Source: an uncultured Lachnospiraceae bacterium (lineage in GTDB: Bacteria > Bacillota > Clostridia > Lachnospirales > Lachnospiraceae). Taken from it: a stretch of 33,226 nt of DNA. The notes beneath the pieces were generated by a model. The model had not been told where the DNA came from and did no database searches. It saw nothing but the letters and a program-made list of their open reading frames with translations. The translations under genes and the position numbers were made by a program. Position 1 is the first letter of the stretch. The number at the start of each line of letters is the position of its first letter. The stretch spans positions 1 to 33,226 of the forward strand of contig CAMIYN010000025.1 of NCBI GenBank assembly GCA_946403075.1, read 5' to 3'. This document shows, piece by piece, positions 24,729-32,337 of this stretch.

Positions 24729-25387
24729 ATTCCCTCTATTTTAACAAAATTTATTTTTTTATTATCTATAACATAATAAACTTTTTCTTTAATATTTTCA
24801 ATAATGTATGAATTATTAAAAACTTTTAAACTACTTAAAAAACTGTTTATAGCTGTATCTTTAACCAAAATTGTTAGTTTAACTCTTTCATAAAAACTTT
24901 GTTTATAAATATGTATATCTTCATAATCAATTGTCATATTTTTTATAATATTATATAGTTTGTAATCTATGTCTAAATTATATATATTTCCACAATTTAC
25001 ATCTAAAAAATTACCATTTTGAATTGCAGTTATTACTACATCACTATATGCTTTGTATAATCCACTTGCTCCAAGTAAAACCCCTCCAAAATATCTTGTA
25101 ACTATTGCTATACAATTAATCAAATTGTTATTCTTTAAAACATTTAATATAGGTAGACCTGCTGTTCCATTAGGTTCTCCATCATCAAATTGTTTTATCA
25201 TTTTTTTTCCTATTATATATGAAAAACAATTATGTTTTGCATCATAGTATTGTTTTTTTATATTACTTATTTTAATATTTACATCATCTATTGCATCAAC
25301 ATAATAAATATTTGATATGAAAATTGATTTGTTTACTTCTATTCTACCACTTAATTGTTTATTTATTATTTTCATTATATCTTTCAT
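24725..25387 (-). CDS. yigZ: YigZ/IMPACT family protein
   Basis: 220 residues from the ATG at 25387. A second ATG four codons later (25375) is about as likely, and neither has a good SD. Family marks are in order: AKHNCFSYIIG, FDDGEPNGTAGLPIL and IVTRYFGGVLLGASGLYKAYSD, then a C-terminal ferredoxin-like (DUF1949) domain. IMPACT proteins are linked to translation control in eukaryotes; the bacterial role is unsettled. The gene overlaps recU by up to 29 nt and typA by 4 nt, so translation is probably coupled throughout. Confidence 0.93.
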   Translation of the reverse strand: MKDIMKIINKQLSGRIEVNKSIFISNIYYVDAIDDVNIKISNIKKQYYDAKHNCFSYIIGKKMIKQFDDGEPNGTAGLPILNVLKNNNLINCIAIVTRYFGGVLLGASGLYKAYSDVVITAIQNGNFLDVNCGNIYNLDIDYKLYNIIKNMTIDYEDIHIYKQSFYERVKLTILVKDTAINSFLSSLKVFNNSYIIENIKEKVYYVIDNKKINFVKIEGI

Positions 25388-25898
25388 TTAAATCAATTTG
25401 AACCTTATCAATAAACAACACATATTTTGTATTTTTGATATCTATAAAATATTCTTTATTTAATTCACTAAAATTTATACTTTTAATATTTTTTTCTTTT
25501 GCCCTATTCATAAAAAATTCAAGATGTCTAAATGGCAAATATGAAACAATATGTTTTTTTGTAAATTGAATTAATAAAAAACTAATCCCACCCTGCTCTT
25601 CAAATTCTCTCATAAATCTATATTGGTGCATATGGACATTTGACAATGGGAAAATATCCTTATTTGTTTCTTTTGCATCAAAGCAAACTGGTATTTCTTG
25701 AATTAGTCCTATATAATCAACAGTTGACTTCTTTTCAAAATATGCAAGTGTTATATGCATTGTATTTCTATCTAGTTTTATAGGAGTAATTGGAGTTGGA
25801 ATCTTTTGAATAAGTGCTAATTTTTTTTCTCTATACAAAAAAATTGTATCATTAATTGAATTTTCTAAATCACTTCCTCTGAAATTATGCCTATACAC
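25359..25898 (-). CDS. recU: Holliday junction resolvase RecU
   Basis: A 179-residue nuclease of the RecU family. It starts with MYRHNFRGSDLENSI (the family's RG.dLE.dIn segment) and has KIPTPITPIKLD, the active-site stretch STVDYIG (Asp) and FDAKET (Glu and Lys of the PD-(D/E)xK core), then FPLSNVHMHQ and GGISFLLI. RecU cleaves four-way DNA junctions and modulates RecA in Bacillota. It overlaps trpS by 8 nt. Being placed in the ribosome/tRNA operon is less usual than next to a penicillin-binding protein gene as in Bacillus. Confidence 0.94.
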   Translation of the reverse strand: MYRHNFRGSDLENSINDTIFLYREKKLALIQKIPTPITPIKLDRNTMHITLAYFEKKSTVDYIGLIQEIPVCFDAKETNKDIFPLSNVHMHQYRFMREFEEQGGISFLLIQFTKKHIVSYLPFRHLEFFMNRAKEKNIKSINFSELNKEYFIDIKNTKYVLFIDKVQIDLNERYNENNK

Positions 25899-26982
25899 TT
25901 AAACACTGCTCCCAATTCTTCACAATTTTTGTTTTGTCAGTAAAAAAATCTATATTCATTGCAGATTTTACTTCAGATATAGTCCTTTCTGTAGTTTCTA
26001 TTGCGACTTTTGTTCCATTTAAAACAATATCATATATATCACCAATTTTACTTTCCCATTTTTTTCTACTCACTCTATACTTACTGATTTTTTCATTTAA
26101 AATATTAAATAAAAAATTTTTACAAGCTACATCTCCCAGTCCTCCTCTTTTGTAATGTTCCTTCATTTCATCCAAATTTTTATAATCTTTAAAATATTCA
26201 GAAAAGTGTCTGTCTTCACAAAAAACATCTAAATATGTAAATACAACATTATTTTCTATTTTCCCCGGATCATTTATATTTATGTGATCTTTATCTGTAT
26301 ACATAGACATCACTTTTTTCTTTAAACTTTTTTCATCTTCTGATATATATATACAATTACCTACAGTTTTTGACATCTTTGTTCCACCATCTATTCCAAC
26401 TAGTCTACTACTTTTTGCATTTTTTGGATATAACCCATCTGGCATCGTTAGGACTTCGCCATATATCGAATTAAACTTTTGCACTATTTCTCTCGTTTGC
26501 TCTATCATTGGTCTCTGGTCATCTCCAACTGGTACTACATCTGCATGAAATGCTGTTATATCTGCAGCTTGTGAAATTGGATATGTATAAAAACCTACTG
26601 GCAGACCTTCCTTACCGAATTTTTTAATCTCAATTTCTGTTTTCACTGTAGGATTTCTCTCTAACCTCGCAGTTGTAACAAGATTTAAATAATAAAAATT
26701 TAATTCAGATAGAGCAGGTAATTGACTTTGTATACAAAATGTAACAATGTCAGGATCAAGTCCAACTGATAAATAATCAATTAGAACTTGAATAATGTTA
26801 TCTCTTATAATTTCTGGATTTTTTGAATTATCTGTCAATGCTTGACCATCAGCAAGCATAATAAAAATTTTTGAATAATTTTTATCTTCTTGTAATTTAA
26901 TTCTATTCTCCAATGAACCGACCAAATGTCCTAAATGCAATTTGCCAGTTGGTCTATCAGCAGTTAATACTATTTTACCCAT
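25891..26982 (-). CDS. trpS: tryptophanyl-tRNA synthetase
   Basis: 363 residues from the ATG at 26982, with AGAGG five bases upstream; a GTG two codons earlier would overlap that SD. The class I signature is present as PTGKLHLGHLVG (HIGH-type) and GGTKMSKTVGN (KMSKS-type), with VPVGDDQRPMIEQTREI between them. The enzyme joins Trp to tRNA-Trp in the cytoplasm. Length is near the longer bacterial TrpS group. It ends with an 8-nt overlap into recU. No T-box or trp leader can exist here, since the gene is internal to the operon, 8 nt after yraN. Confidence 0.96.
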   Translation of the reverse strand: MGKIVLTADRPTGKLHLGHLVGSLENRIKLQEDKNYSKIFIMLADGQALTDNSKNPEIIRDNIIQVLIDYLSVGLDPDIVTFCIQSQLPALSELNFYYLNLVTTARLERNPTVKTEIEIKKFGKEGLPVGFYTYPISQAADITAFHADVVPVGDDQRPMIEQTREIVQKFNSIYGEVLTMPDGLYPKNAKSSRLVGIDGGTKMSKTVGNCIYISEDEKSLKKKVMSMYTDKDHININDPGKIENNVVFTYLDVFCEDRHFSEYFKDYKNLDEMKEHYKRGGLGDVACKNFLFNILNEKISKYRVSRKKWESKIGDIYDIVLNGTKVAIETTERTISEVKSAMNIDFFTDKTKIVKNWEQCLSV

Positions 26983-26990
26983 ATACACCT

Positions 26991-27335
26991 CTATGAAAAA
27001 GCATTTTTAAATAATGTTATATTTTCTCTATCAAAACTTAAAACATCAAATCTAACTTTTGAATTAAAATTTATCTTTTTTATATACATATAGAATTTAG
27101 CAGTTTTAACTATGTGGTATTGCTTAAACTTATTCACTGATTCATACCCATAACCATAATCTCTACTATTTCTAAACTTTACTTCTACAAATACAAGATA
27201 ATCCAAATCTCTCGCTATAATATCAATTTCACCAAATTTACTATAAAAATTAGTTTCAATTATTTTATAATTTTTAGAAATTAAATATTTTGATGCTAAT
27301 TCTTCGTATTTTTTCCCAAGTTTTCTCTTATTCAT
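26991..27335 (-). CDS. yraN: YraN family (UPF0102) endonuclease-like protein
   Basis: A 114-residue protein with the YraN core: LGKKYEELASKYL at the start, then KFGEIDIIARD and YLVFVEVKFR, which carry the Asp and the Glu-x-Lys of a PD-(D/E)xK nuclease site, and YGYGYESVNKFKQ. The fold is that of small DNA nucleases, but a function has not been settled. Its start overlaps the rnhB stop by 4 nt. The pairing with rnhB is the common one in Bacillota. Confidence 0.94.
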   Translation of the reverse strand: MNKRKLGKKYEELASKYLISKNYKIIETNFYSKFGEIDIIARDLDYLVFVEVKFRNSRDYGYGYESVNKFKQYHIVKTAKFYMYIKKINFNSKVRFDVLSFDRENITLFKNAFS

Positions 27336-27985
27336 ATATTTTTTGTAAAAGTTTTTCTATGAATATCTGTAAGTCCAAATTTTTTAATATTTTCAATATG
27401 CTCTTTTGTTCCATAACCTTTATGTTTTTTAAAATTATAATTTGGATACTTATTATCATACTCTATCATTAAATTATCTCTTGTAACTTTTGCAATTATA
27501 CTTGCAGCTGCTATTGACACTGATTTCATATCCCCTTTTATAATAGGAACTTGCATTGCATCAATATTTTTTATCTTTAATGCATCTACAAGTAGACAGT
27601 TAATGCTTTTTTTATATTTTTCAAAATACATATTATTGCAATTCATATATGCGGTTTTCATTGCAATATGTGTTGCCTCTAAAATATTTATTTCATCAAT
27701 TATTTTATTATCAACTATACCTATTCCATATGAAAGTGCTTTTTCTATAATTTCAAAATATAATTCAGTTCTTTTTTTTTCTGATAATTTTTTTGAATCA
27801 TTTAAAAAAAATATATCACACTCAGGATTTAGAACAACACAACCTGCAACTACTGGACCTGCAAGTGGTCCTCTTCCCGCTTCATCAATACCACAAACAA
27901 TATAATTTTGATATTCATTTTCAAATATCTTCATATTGTTTAGTCTATCTAATTCTTTTATTTTTAGTTCTTCAGTAAATTTCAT
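27332..27985 (-). CDS. rnhB: ribonuclease HII
   Basis: 217 residues from the ATG at 27985; an open frame 13 codons longer begins at a TTG with no SD. RNase HII removes RNA from RNA/DNA hybrids and single ribonucleotides from DNA. Its active-site string CGIDEAGRGPLAGPVVAG (Asp34, Glu35) is clear. LLVDALKI supplies another acidic residue, and SVSIAAASIIAKVTRD plus KHKGYGTKEH complete the family pattern. An N-terminal helix of about 30 residues precedes the catalytic part. It overlaps rbgA by 14 nt upstream and yraN by 4 nt downstream. Confidence 0.96.
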   Translation of the reverse strand: MKFTEELKIKELDRLNNMKIFENEYQNYIVCGIDEAGRGPLAGPVVAGCVVLNPECDIFFLNDSKKLSEKKRTELYFEIIEKALSYGIGIVDNKIIDEINILEATHIAMKTAYMNCNNMYFEKYKKSINCLLVDALKIKNIDAMQVPIIKGDMKSVSIAAASIIAKVTRDNLMIEYDNKYPNYNFKKHKGYGTKEHIENIKKFGLTDIHRKTFTKNI

Positions 27986-28820
27986 CAATAGTAATCTTTC
28001 CAAGTTTTCCACTACGAAAATCAATCAAAATAGTATTATATACCCTATTATAATCAACAAGTGAATTTTTACTAATTATATTTTTACTAATACCTATTTT
28101 TTCTATAATTTGATTGGGAGTATCATTTATATCAACATCTATGTTATACCTATTTTTTAAATTTTCTATATAGTTTTTTTTCAAAAAATCAACAAAGTAT
28201 AAAATTATTTCATCTAAAACAAAATTTTTTTCATTTAATGAACCTATTAAAACCAAATTAAAACCTATATTTTGATTTGAAAATTTGGGTTCAGTAATCC
28301 CCGGTGTATCAAGAAGTAATAAATCTTTTGAAATTTTTACCCATTGCATTTTTTTTGTAACACCCGGATGATTTTCAACTTTAACTATATTTTTTTTTAC
28401 ATATGAATTTATAAAAGTGGATTTTCCTACATTTGGCATACCAACAATTATGGTTTTAAAAGAATTAATTTTTAATCCTTTGTTTTTTCTCTTTTCAATC
28501 AAATCAGAGCAAATTGATAAAATTTCTCTATTTATAATTTTTGAAATATTATTGCTTTTAGAATTTAATAAAACTACATAGTATCCTAATTTATTAAAAT
28601 AGTTCTTATATAAAATATTTTTTTTATCATCTGACAAATCAGATTTATTTAAAATAAGTAAATGCTTTTTATTTTTTTGTAAACTGCTCAAAAAAACTGA
28701 CTTTGTAGATAATGGAGCCCTTGCATCTAAAACTTCAATTACTATGTCTATATTCTTAATATTTAATAATATATCTCGCCTTGCTTTAGCAATATGTCCT
28801 GGAAACCATTGAATATTCAT
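27972..28820 (-). CDS. rbgA: ribosome biogenesis GTPase RbgA (YlqF)
   Basis: 282 residues from the ATG at 28820, which overlaps the lepB stop as ATGA; the longer frame starts at a TTG inside lepB. It begins MNIQWFPGHIAKARRDI, the RbgA N-terminal signature. The GTPase motifs are circularly permuted: G4 as LNKSDL, then G1 as GMPNVGKST, then G3 as LLDTPGI. RbgA acts in late assembly of the 50S subunit and is usually essential in Bacillota. The position between lepB and rnhB matches the Bacillus order. Confidence 0.95.
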   Translation of the reverse strand: MNIQWFPGHIAKARRDILLNIKNIDIVIEVLDARAPLSTKSVFLSSLQKNKKHLLILNKSDLSDDKKNILYKNYFNKLGYYVVLLNSKSNNISKIINREILSICSDLIEKRKNKGLKINSFKTIIVGMPNVGKSTFINSYVKKNIVKVENHPGVTKKMQWVKISKDLLLLDTPGITEPKFSNQNIGFNLVLIGSLNEKNFVLDEIILYFVDFLKKNYIENLKNRYNIDVDINDTPNQIIEKIGISKNIISKNSLVDYNRVYNTILIDFRSGKLGKITIDEIY

Positions 28821-29314
28821 CTCGTGCCAATTACTCTCCAAACCTTTCCTATAATACTATTTTTGTTGATATTACCTACATCTTTAAATCTTGAATCTTT
28901 TGAACTATCAAGATTATCACCAAGCACATAATATTCATTGCTATTTACATATACTTCATTATCTATACTTGTAGATAGTGAATCTTGCATAAAATCTTCT
29001 TCGATTCTATTTAGGTTAACATAAATATTTCCACTTGATATTTTTATAAAATCGCCAGGAAGCCCAATAATTCTTTTTATATTATCTTGGCCATCAATAT
29101 TAAAAGCAACAATATCATAGCGGGATAGTGGAATAATATTTTTATATAAGCGATTTACTAAAACTACATCCCTATCCTTAATTACTGGATTCATACTAAA
29201 TCCTTGCATTACTACTCTTGATAAAAATGCCCAAGATATAAAAAATGCCAAAACCACAATCAACGAAAAATCAGAAATGATTTTACATAGGCCTTTTACA
29301 AATTCACTATTCAT
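28817..29314 (-). CDS. lepB: signal peptidase I
   Basis: A 165-residue protein with one N-terminal membrane helix (about 15-33) and an extracytoplasmic catalytic part. The nucleophile is Ser40 in QGFSMNPVI, the general base is Lys80 in KRIIGLPGD, and GDNLDSSKDSRFKDVG is the box E motif. It cuts signal peptides from exported proteins, among them several in this window. It begins 1 nt after the rplS stop would be reached, so it is part of the same message. The single-helix form is normal for Gram-positive bacteria. Confidence 0.95.
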   Translation of the reverse strand: MNSEFVKGLCKIISDFSLIVVLAFFISWAFLSRVVMQGFSMNPVIKDRDVVLVNRLYKNIIPLSRYDIVAFNIDGQDNIKRIIGLPGDFIKISSGNIYVNLNRIEEDFMQDSLSTSIDNEVYVNSNEYYVLGDNLDSSKDSRFKDVGNINKNSIIGKVWRVIGTR

Positions 29315-29315
29315 C

Positions 29316-29663
29316 TTAACTTAAATCTTCTTTTACTTTTGAAGCCTTACCTACTCTTTCTCTAAGGAAGTTTAATTTAGCTCTTCTAACTTTACCTTTT
29401 CTTGTAACTTGAACTTTTGCTACAAGTGGGCTATGAAAAGGAAAAGTTTTTTCAACCCCTATACCATTTGAGTTTTTTCTAACAGTGAAAGTTTTTCTAT
29501 TTCCACCACCTTGAATCTTTAAAACAACTCCCTCAAAAATCTGGATTCTTTCCTTATCTCCTTCTTTGATTCTGTTATGAACTTTTACACTATCTCCTAC
29601 ATTAAAATCATATTGATTTTTACTCAACTGTTCTTTTTCAATTTCATTAATTATTGTATTCAT
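29316..29663 (-). CDS. rplS: 50S ribosomal protein L19
   Basis: 115 residues, the usual length. Family marks include [35 protein letters not shown] and [18 protein letters not shown], with a basic end ([20 protein letters not shown]). L19 lies at the 30S-50S interface of the ribosome. The gene starts 1 nt from the trmD stop and has a good GGAGG SD overlapping the trmD end. The trmD-rplS order is universal in this operon. Confidence 0.98.
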   Translation of the reverse strand: MNTIINEIEKEQLSKNQYDFNVGDSVKVHNRIKEGDKERIQIFEGVVLKIQGGGNRKTFTVRKNSNGIGVEKTFPFHSPLVAKVQVTRKGKVRRAKLNFLRERVGKASKVKEDLS

Positions 29664-29664
29664 A

Positions 29665-30366
29665 TTATACCTCCATATTTTTATTGGTTAAAAATTTTTT
29701 ATATAAATCTGGTCTTTTTTCTTTTGTAATTTCTATACTCTTTTGTAGTCTCCAATCTCTAATTTTTTGATGATTACCACTTGTCAAAACATCTGGAACT
29801 TTTAATCCCATGTATTCAATAGGTCTTGTGTATTGAGGATATTCAAGTAAATCATCATTAAAACTTTCTATTTCACTTGATTCAGAATTTGACAACACCC
29901 CATCAATAAATCTTGATACCGAATCAATTAATACCATCGAAGCCAGCTCTCCACCCGTTAAAACAAAATCACCTATTGAGATTTCTTCTGGTTCTATTAA
30001 ATCTAACACTCTCTCATCTATACCCTCATAATGTCCACATAAAATAATTAATTCATTATAACTTGCTAATTCTTTTACTCTTTTATTATTTAATATAGAA
30101 CCCTTTGGAGTTAGATATATAGTTTTTATAGTTCTATCTTTCAAAATATCTTTATAACATCTATATATAGGTTCAACAGAAATAAGCATTCCTTTTCCTC
30201 CACCATATACATAGTCATCAACTCTCTTATTTTTATCTAATGAGTAATCTCTTATGTTATACAAATTAACTTTTATAATATCATTTTTTATGCTTCTACC
30301 TATTATGCTTGTAGATAAAAAATCATTAAAACTTTCTGGAAACAAAGTCATCACATTAAATATCAT
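29665..30366 (-). CDS. trmD: tRNA (guanine-N1-)-methyltransferase
   Basis: A 233-residue SPOUT-class methyltransferase that puts a methyl group on G37 of tRNAs, preventing frameshifts. It starts [13 protein letters not shown]. It has [28 protein letters not shown], then the knot region [17 protein letters not shown] and [16 protein letters not shown] with the catalytic Asp expected there. The C-terminal helix region ends in [12 protein letters not shown]. Length is normal. It overlaps rimM by 11 nt. Confidence 0.98.
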   Translation of the reverse strand: MIFNVMTLFPESFNDFLSTSIIGRSIKNDIIKVNLYNIRDYSLDKNKRVDDYVYGGGKGMLISVEPIYRCYKDILKDRTIKTIYLTPKGSILNNKRVKELASYNELIILCGHYEGIDERVLDLIEPEEISIGDFVLTGGELASMVLIDSVSRFIDGVLSNSESSEIESFNDDLLEYPQYTRPIEYMGLKVPDVLTSGNHQKIRDWRLQKSIEITKEKRPDLYKKFLTNKNMEV

Positions 30367-30895
30367 CTATCATCCCTTCTAACAATTCAACCGTTATTTG
30401 AGATTTGTTAATATCAATATTTTTTATAAAATGACTATTCATAGGTATTAAAATCTCTTTATCATTTTTTTTAACTATCAGTATCGAATCTTTAATTGCT
30501 AAATCTACATCAACAACTTTTCCAATATATCCCCTAATTGTGTCAATAACAGATAATCCTATTAAATCAGGTATAAAATATTCATTTTCTTTTAATTGCA
30601 ATGCATTTTTTCTATCAATATATATTTCTGCATTTAAAAATTTTTTTGCTTTATCAATAGTATCTATGCCATCTACTGATATAATTACTTTTTTATTTAT
30701 ATACTTTACATTATTTACAATGTGTATATATAGATTACTATTATCCAAAAAATCATCATACAAATTTTTAGGAACTAAATAAATTTCTTTTAAATCATTA
30801 AATCTATTTACATCCGATGAAGTAATTAAACATTTAAATTCACCATTTAATCCGTGTAGTGAAGTTATTACTCCAATTCTAAAAAAATTTATCAT
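30356..30895 (-). CDS. rimM: 16S rRNA processing protein RimM
   Basis: 179 residues with the RimM N-terminal beta-barrel (FRIGVITSLHGLNGEFKC) and a PRC-barrel-like C-terminal domain (about 95-175: FIPDLIGLSVIDTIRGYIGK, KEILIPMNSHFI). RimM binds S19 and aids maturation of the 30S head. The protein is Asn/Ile/Lys-rich, in line with the AT-rich genome. It overlaps the KH-protein stop by 4 nt at its start and trmD by 11 nt at its end. Confidence 0.94.
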   Translation of the reverse strand: MINFFRIGVITSLHGLNGEFKCLITSSDVNRFNDLKEIYLVPKNLYDDFLDNSNLYIHIVNNVKYINKKVIISVDGIDTIDKAKKFLNAEIYIDRKNALQLKENEYFIPDLIGLSVIDTIRGYIGKVVDVDLAIKDSILIVKKNDKEILIPMNSHFIKNIDINKSQITVELLEGMIDDI

Positions 30896-31119
30896 CTTAT
30901 ATCTACAATGACCTTTACATCTTTGATAGTAGCAATTGCCCCCATTATAAGTCTAATGCTTTTTGCTATTTTACCTTCATGACCTATAATCCTTCCATAG
31001 TCATCTTTATTAACTGACACTTCATATCTAACAAGTCTATCATTTACTTCTTCATTTATAACAACACTATCTTTATTTATAACTAAGCTTTTTACGATGT
31101 GTTCTAATACTTTTTTCAT
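30892..31119 (-). CDS. khpA: KH-domain RNA-binding protein KhpA (YlqC)
   Basis: A 75-residue single KH domain. The hallmark loop is present as DDYGRIIGHEGKIAKSIRLI (GxxG as GHEG). KhpA, with its partner KhpB, binds many small RNAs and affects cell division and envelope synthesis in Bacillota. No KhpB gene is in the window. The gene is 8 nt after rpsP, where it is commonly found. Confidence 0.95.
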   Translation of the reverse strand: MKKVLEHIVKSLVINKDSVVINEEVNDRLVRYEVSVNKDDYGRIIGHEGKIAKSIRLIMGAIATIKDVKVIVDIR

Positions 31120-31127
31120 ACAAACTC

Positions 31128-31373
31128 CTATTTTGTAATGCCAGATATCTTGAATAGCTTTGAAACAACAGTTGTAGGTTTAGCACCATTTGATAACCAC
31201 TTTTTACAAGCATCAGCATCAAGCTTAATCTCAGATGGTTCTTTGTATGGATTATAATATCCTACTTCCTCTATAAATCTACCATCTCTTGGTGACCTAG
31301 AATCAGCCACGACTACTCTAAAAAAAGCATTATGTGTTCGCCCTAATTTTCTTAAACGAATTTTTACCGCCAT
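31128..31373 (-). CDS. rpsP: 30S ribosomal protein S16
   Basis: 81 residues, with the S16 start [38 protein letters not shown] and YYNPYKEP. S16 binds 16S rRNA and is needed for 30S assembly. A strong GGAGG SD lies six bases before the ATG. The unusual point is that the first 44 nt are also read in another frame as the end of ylxM, with no ffh gene between them. Confidence 0.98.
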   Translation of the reverse strand: MAVKIRLRKLGRTHNAFFRVVVADSRSPRDGRFIEEVGYYNPYKEPSEIKLDADACKKWLSNGAKPTTVVSKLFKISGITK

Positions 31374-31701
31374 ACTTATCCTCCATTTTTGTTAATGATA
31401 TAATTTTTTTTGATAATGATTTGATATGACTATCCTTACAAGTATTTAAAATCTCCATTCCAAAAACTTCAATATCTTTTAATCTCTTTGACAAAAATAA
31501 TTTACTCTCAAAATCATTTAGTTTTTTATTTGCTCTTTTAAACAAATCATGAACTGCTTGTCTTGATAAATTCAGTTCTTCGCCAATTTCATTAAAAGAT
31601 AAATCATCAATAACATGATATTCATAAACTAATTTTTGTTTTTCATCAAGTAGAGTACCATAAATATCATATAAAATTGATTGTTCAATCAAATCATTCA
31701 T
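31330..31701 (-). CDS. ylxM: YlxM family (UPF0122) helix-turn-helix protein
   Basis: 123 residues from the ATG at 31701, which gives the family-like start [20 protein letters not shown]; a longer frame to 31752 would begin upstream of the promoter. A sigma-factor region 4-like helix-turn-helix is visible at about 35-60 ([20 protein letters not shown]). YlxM proteins are associated with the signal recognition particle and are usually encoded directly before ffh. Here ffh is absent and the gene runs 44 nt into rpsP, so the last 14 residues ([13 protein letters not shown]) are coded by the rpsP start in another frame. Predicted to be translated from a leaderless message. Confidence 0.9.
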   Translation of the reverse strand: MNDLIEQSILYDIYGTLLDEKQKLVYEYHVIDDLSFNEIGEELNLSRQAVHDLFKRANKKLNDFESKLFLSKRLKDIEVFGMEILNTCKDSHIKSLSKKIISLTKMEDKYGGKNSFKKIRANT

Positions 31702-31707
31702 TTTTGT

Positions 31708-31736
31708 ATTATAATATAAAAAAATAACACTGTCAA
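31708..31736 (-). promoter_or_regulatory. consensus promoter of the ylxM-rpsP operon, predicted leaderless start
   Basis: Exact consensus TTGACA (31736-31731), 17-bp spacer, exact consensus TATAAT (31713-31708). The base seven nucleotides after the -10 is the A of the ylxM ATG (31701). No SD lies upstream of that ATG. The -35 is one arm of an 8-bp inverted repeat. Confidence 0.85.
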
Positions 31737-31751
31737 GTAAAAAACTTGACA
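31731..31751. promoter_or_regulatory. operator-like inverted repeat over the -35
   Basis: TGTCAAGT (31731-31738), five A, ACTTGACA (31744-31751): a perfect 8-bp inverted repeat with the TTGACA of the operon promoter in one arm. It may be a repressor site or the end of a mobile repeat. The poor T tail argues against a terminator. Confidence 0.5.
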
Positions 31752-31790
31752 CTGAAAAGTGGTAAATGTAATATTTTCATAAATTTATTA

Positions 31791-31808
31791 CCCCCCCCCT
31801 TTTTTTTT
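31791..31808. repeat. C9-T9 homopolymer tract
   Basis: Nine C followed by nine T, very unusual in this AT-rich DNA. A run of six G at 31833-31838 could pair with the C tract. It lies about 55 bp upstream of the ylxM -35. Confidence 0.85.
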
Positions 31809-31865
31809 GATAAAGCAAAGAACTACCGACAGGGGGGCATATTAGAAATTTATAGAGGGTGTATT

Positions 31866-32100
31866 TGTAGGAGCGAAGCACTGCGAGCCCGTCGCAAGAC
31901 AGTAGCGATAGTCGTAGGGGCGAAGCACCGCGAGCCCGTCGCAAGACAGTAGCGAAAGTCGTAGGGGCAAACTAAAAAATGTAGGGGCCGTAGGGGCGAA
32001 CCACTGCGAGCCCTAAGCAAGATGGTAGAGTTAGTCGTAGGGGCCGTAGGGGCGAACCAGTGGGAGCCCTTTTGCAATACAGCAGTATTAACCATAGGGC
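31866..32100. repeat. GC-rich dispersed repeat, locus 3 (inverted relative to loci 1 and 2)
   Basis: Hairpin cores on the plus strand at 31871-31890, 31918-31937, 31994-32013 and 32050-32069, plus a truncated copy starting at 31965. The first three starts are spaced exactly 47 bp. Cores read GGGC-GAA-GC-ACC-GC-GA-GCCC and GGGC-GAA-CC-AGT-GG-GA-GCCC among others. The copies at 31994 and 32050 each follow an extra GTAGGGGCC, a partial duplication. The whole gap from 31753 to 32337 has no credible gene; the right part (32182-32337) is AT-rich with nothing recognisable. Confidence 0.9.
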
Positions 32101-32142
32101 GACCTATCTGTTGACATGCCACCCCATACCCATAAAAAATTT

Positions 32143-32181
32143 TGAAAACAAAAAAACTAAAACCATATTTAGTTTTAGTTT
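32143..32181 (-). terminator. terminator-like hairpin downstream of the 295-residue gene
   Basis: On the minus strand AAACTAAAAC/GTTTTAGTTT (32181-32172, 32163-32154) with an 8-nt loop, followed by TTTTTTGTTTTC. It lies 157 nt after the stop codon, further than usual, but is the first such structure. Confidence 0.72.
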
Positions 32182-32337
32182 ATAAATAACTATATCAAAA
32201 TTTATAAATATATGAATATATTATTAATTCTTATACCTATATCTTTAAAAATACTCAAATAATTACTTATATAAATGAAATTTTAAATACAAATTAAATT
32301 AATAAAACATAACTCAACATATATTTTTATATAATTT

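Noticed and set aside
31746-32122. Open frames across the GC-rich gap (plus 31746-31952, minus 31850-32122)
   Set aside because: They are translations of the 47-bp repeats, with Arg/Ala/Pro-rich products, no SD and no family resemblance.
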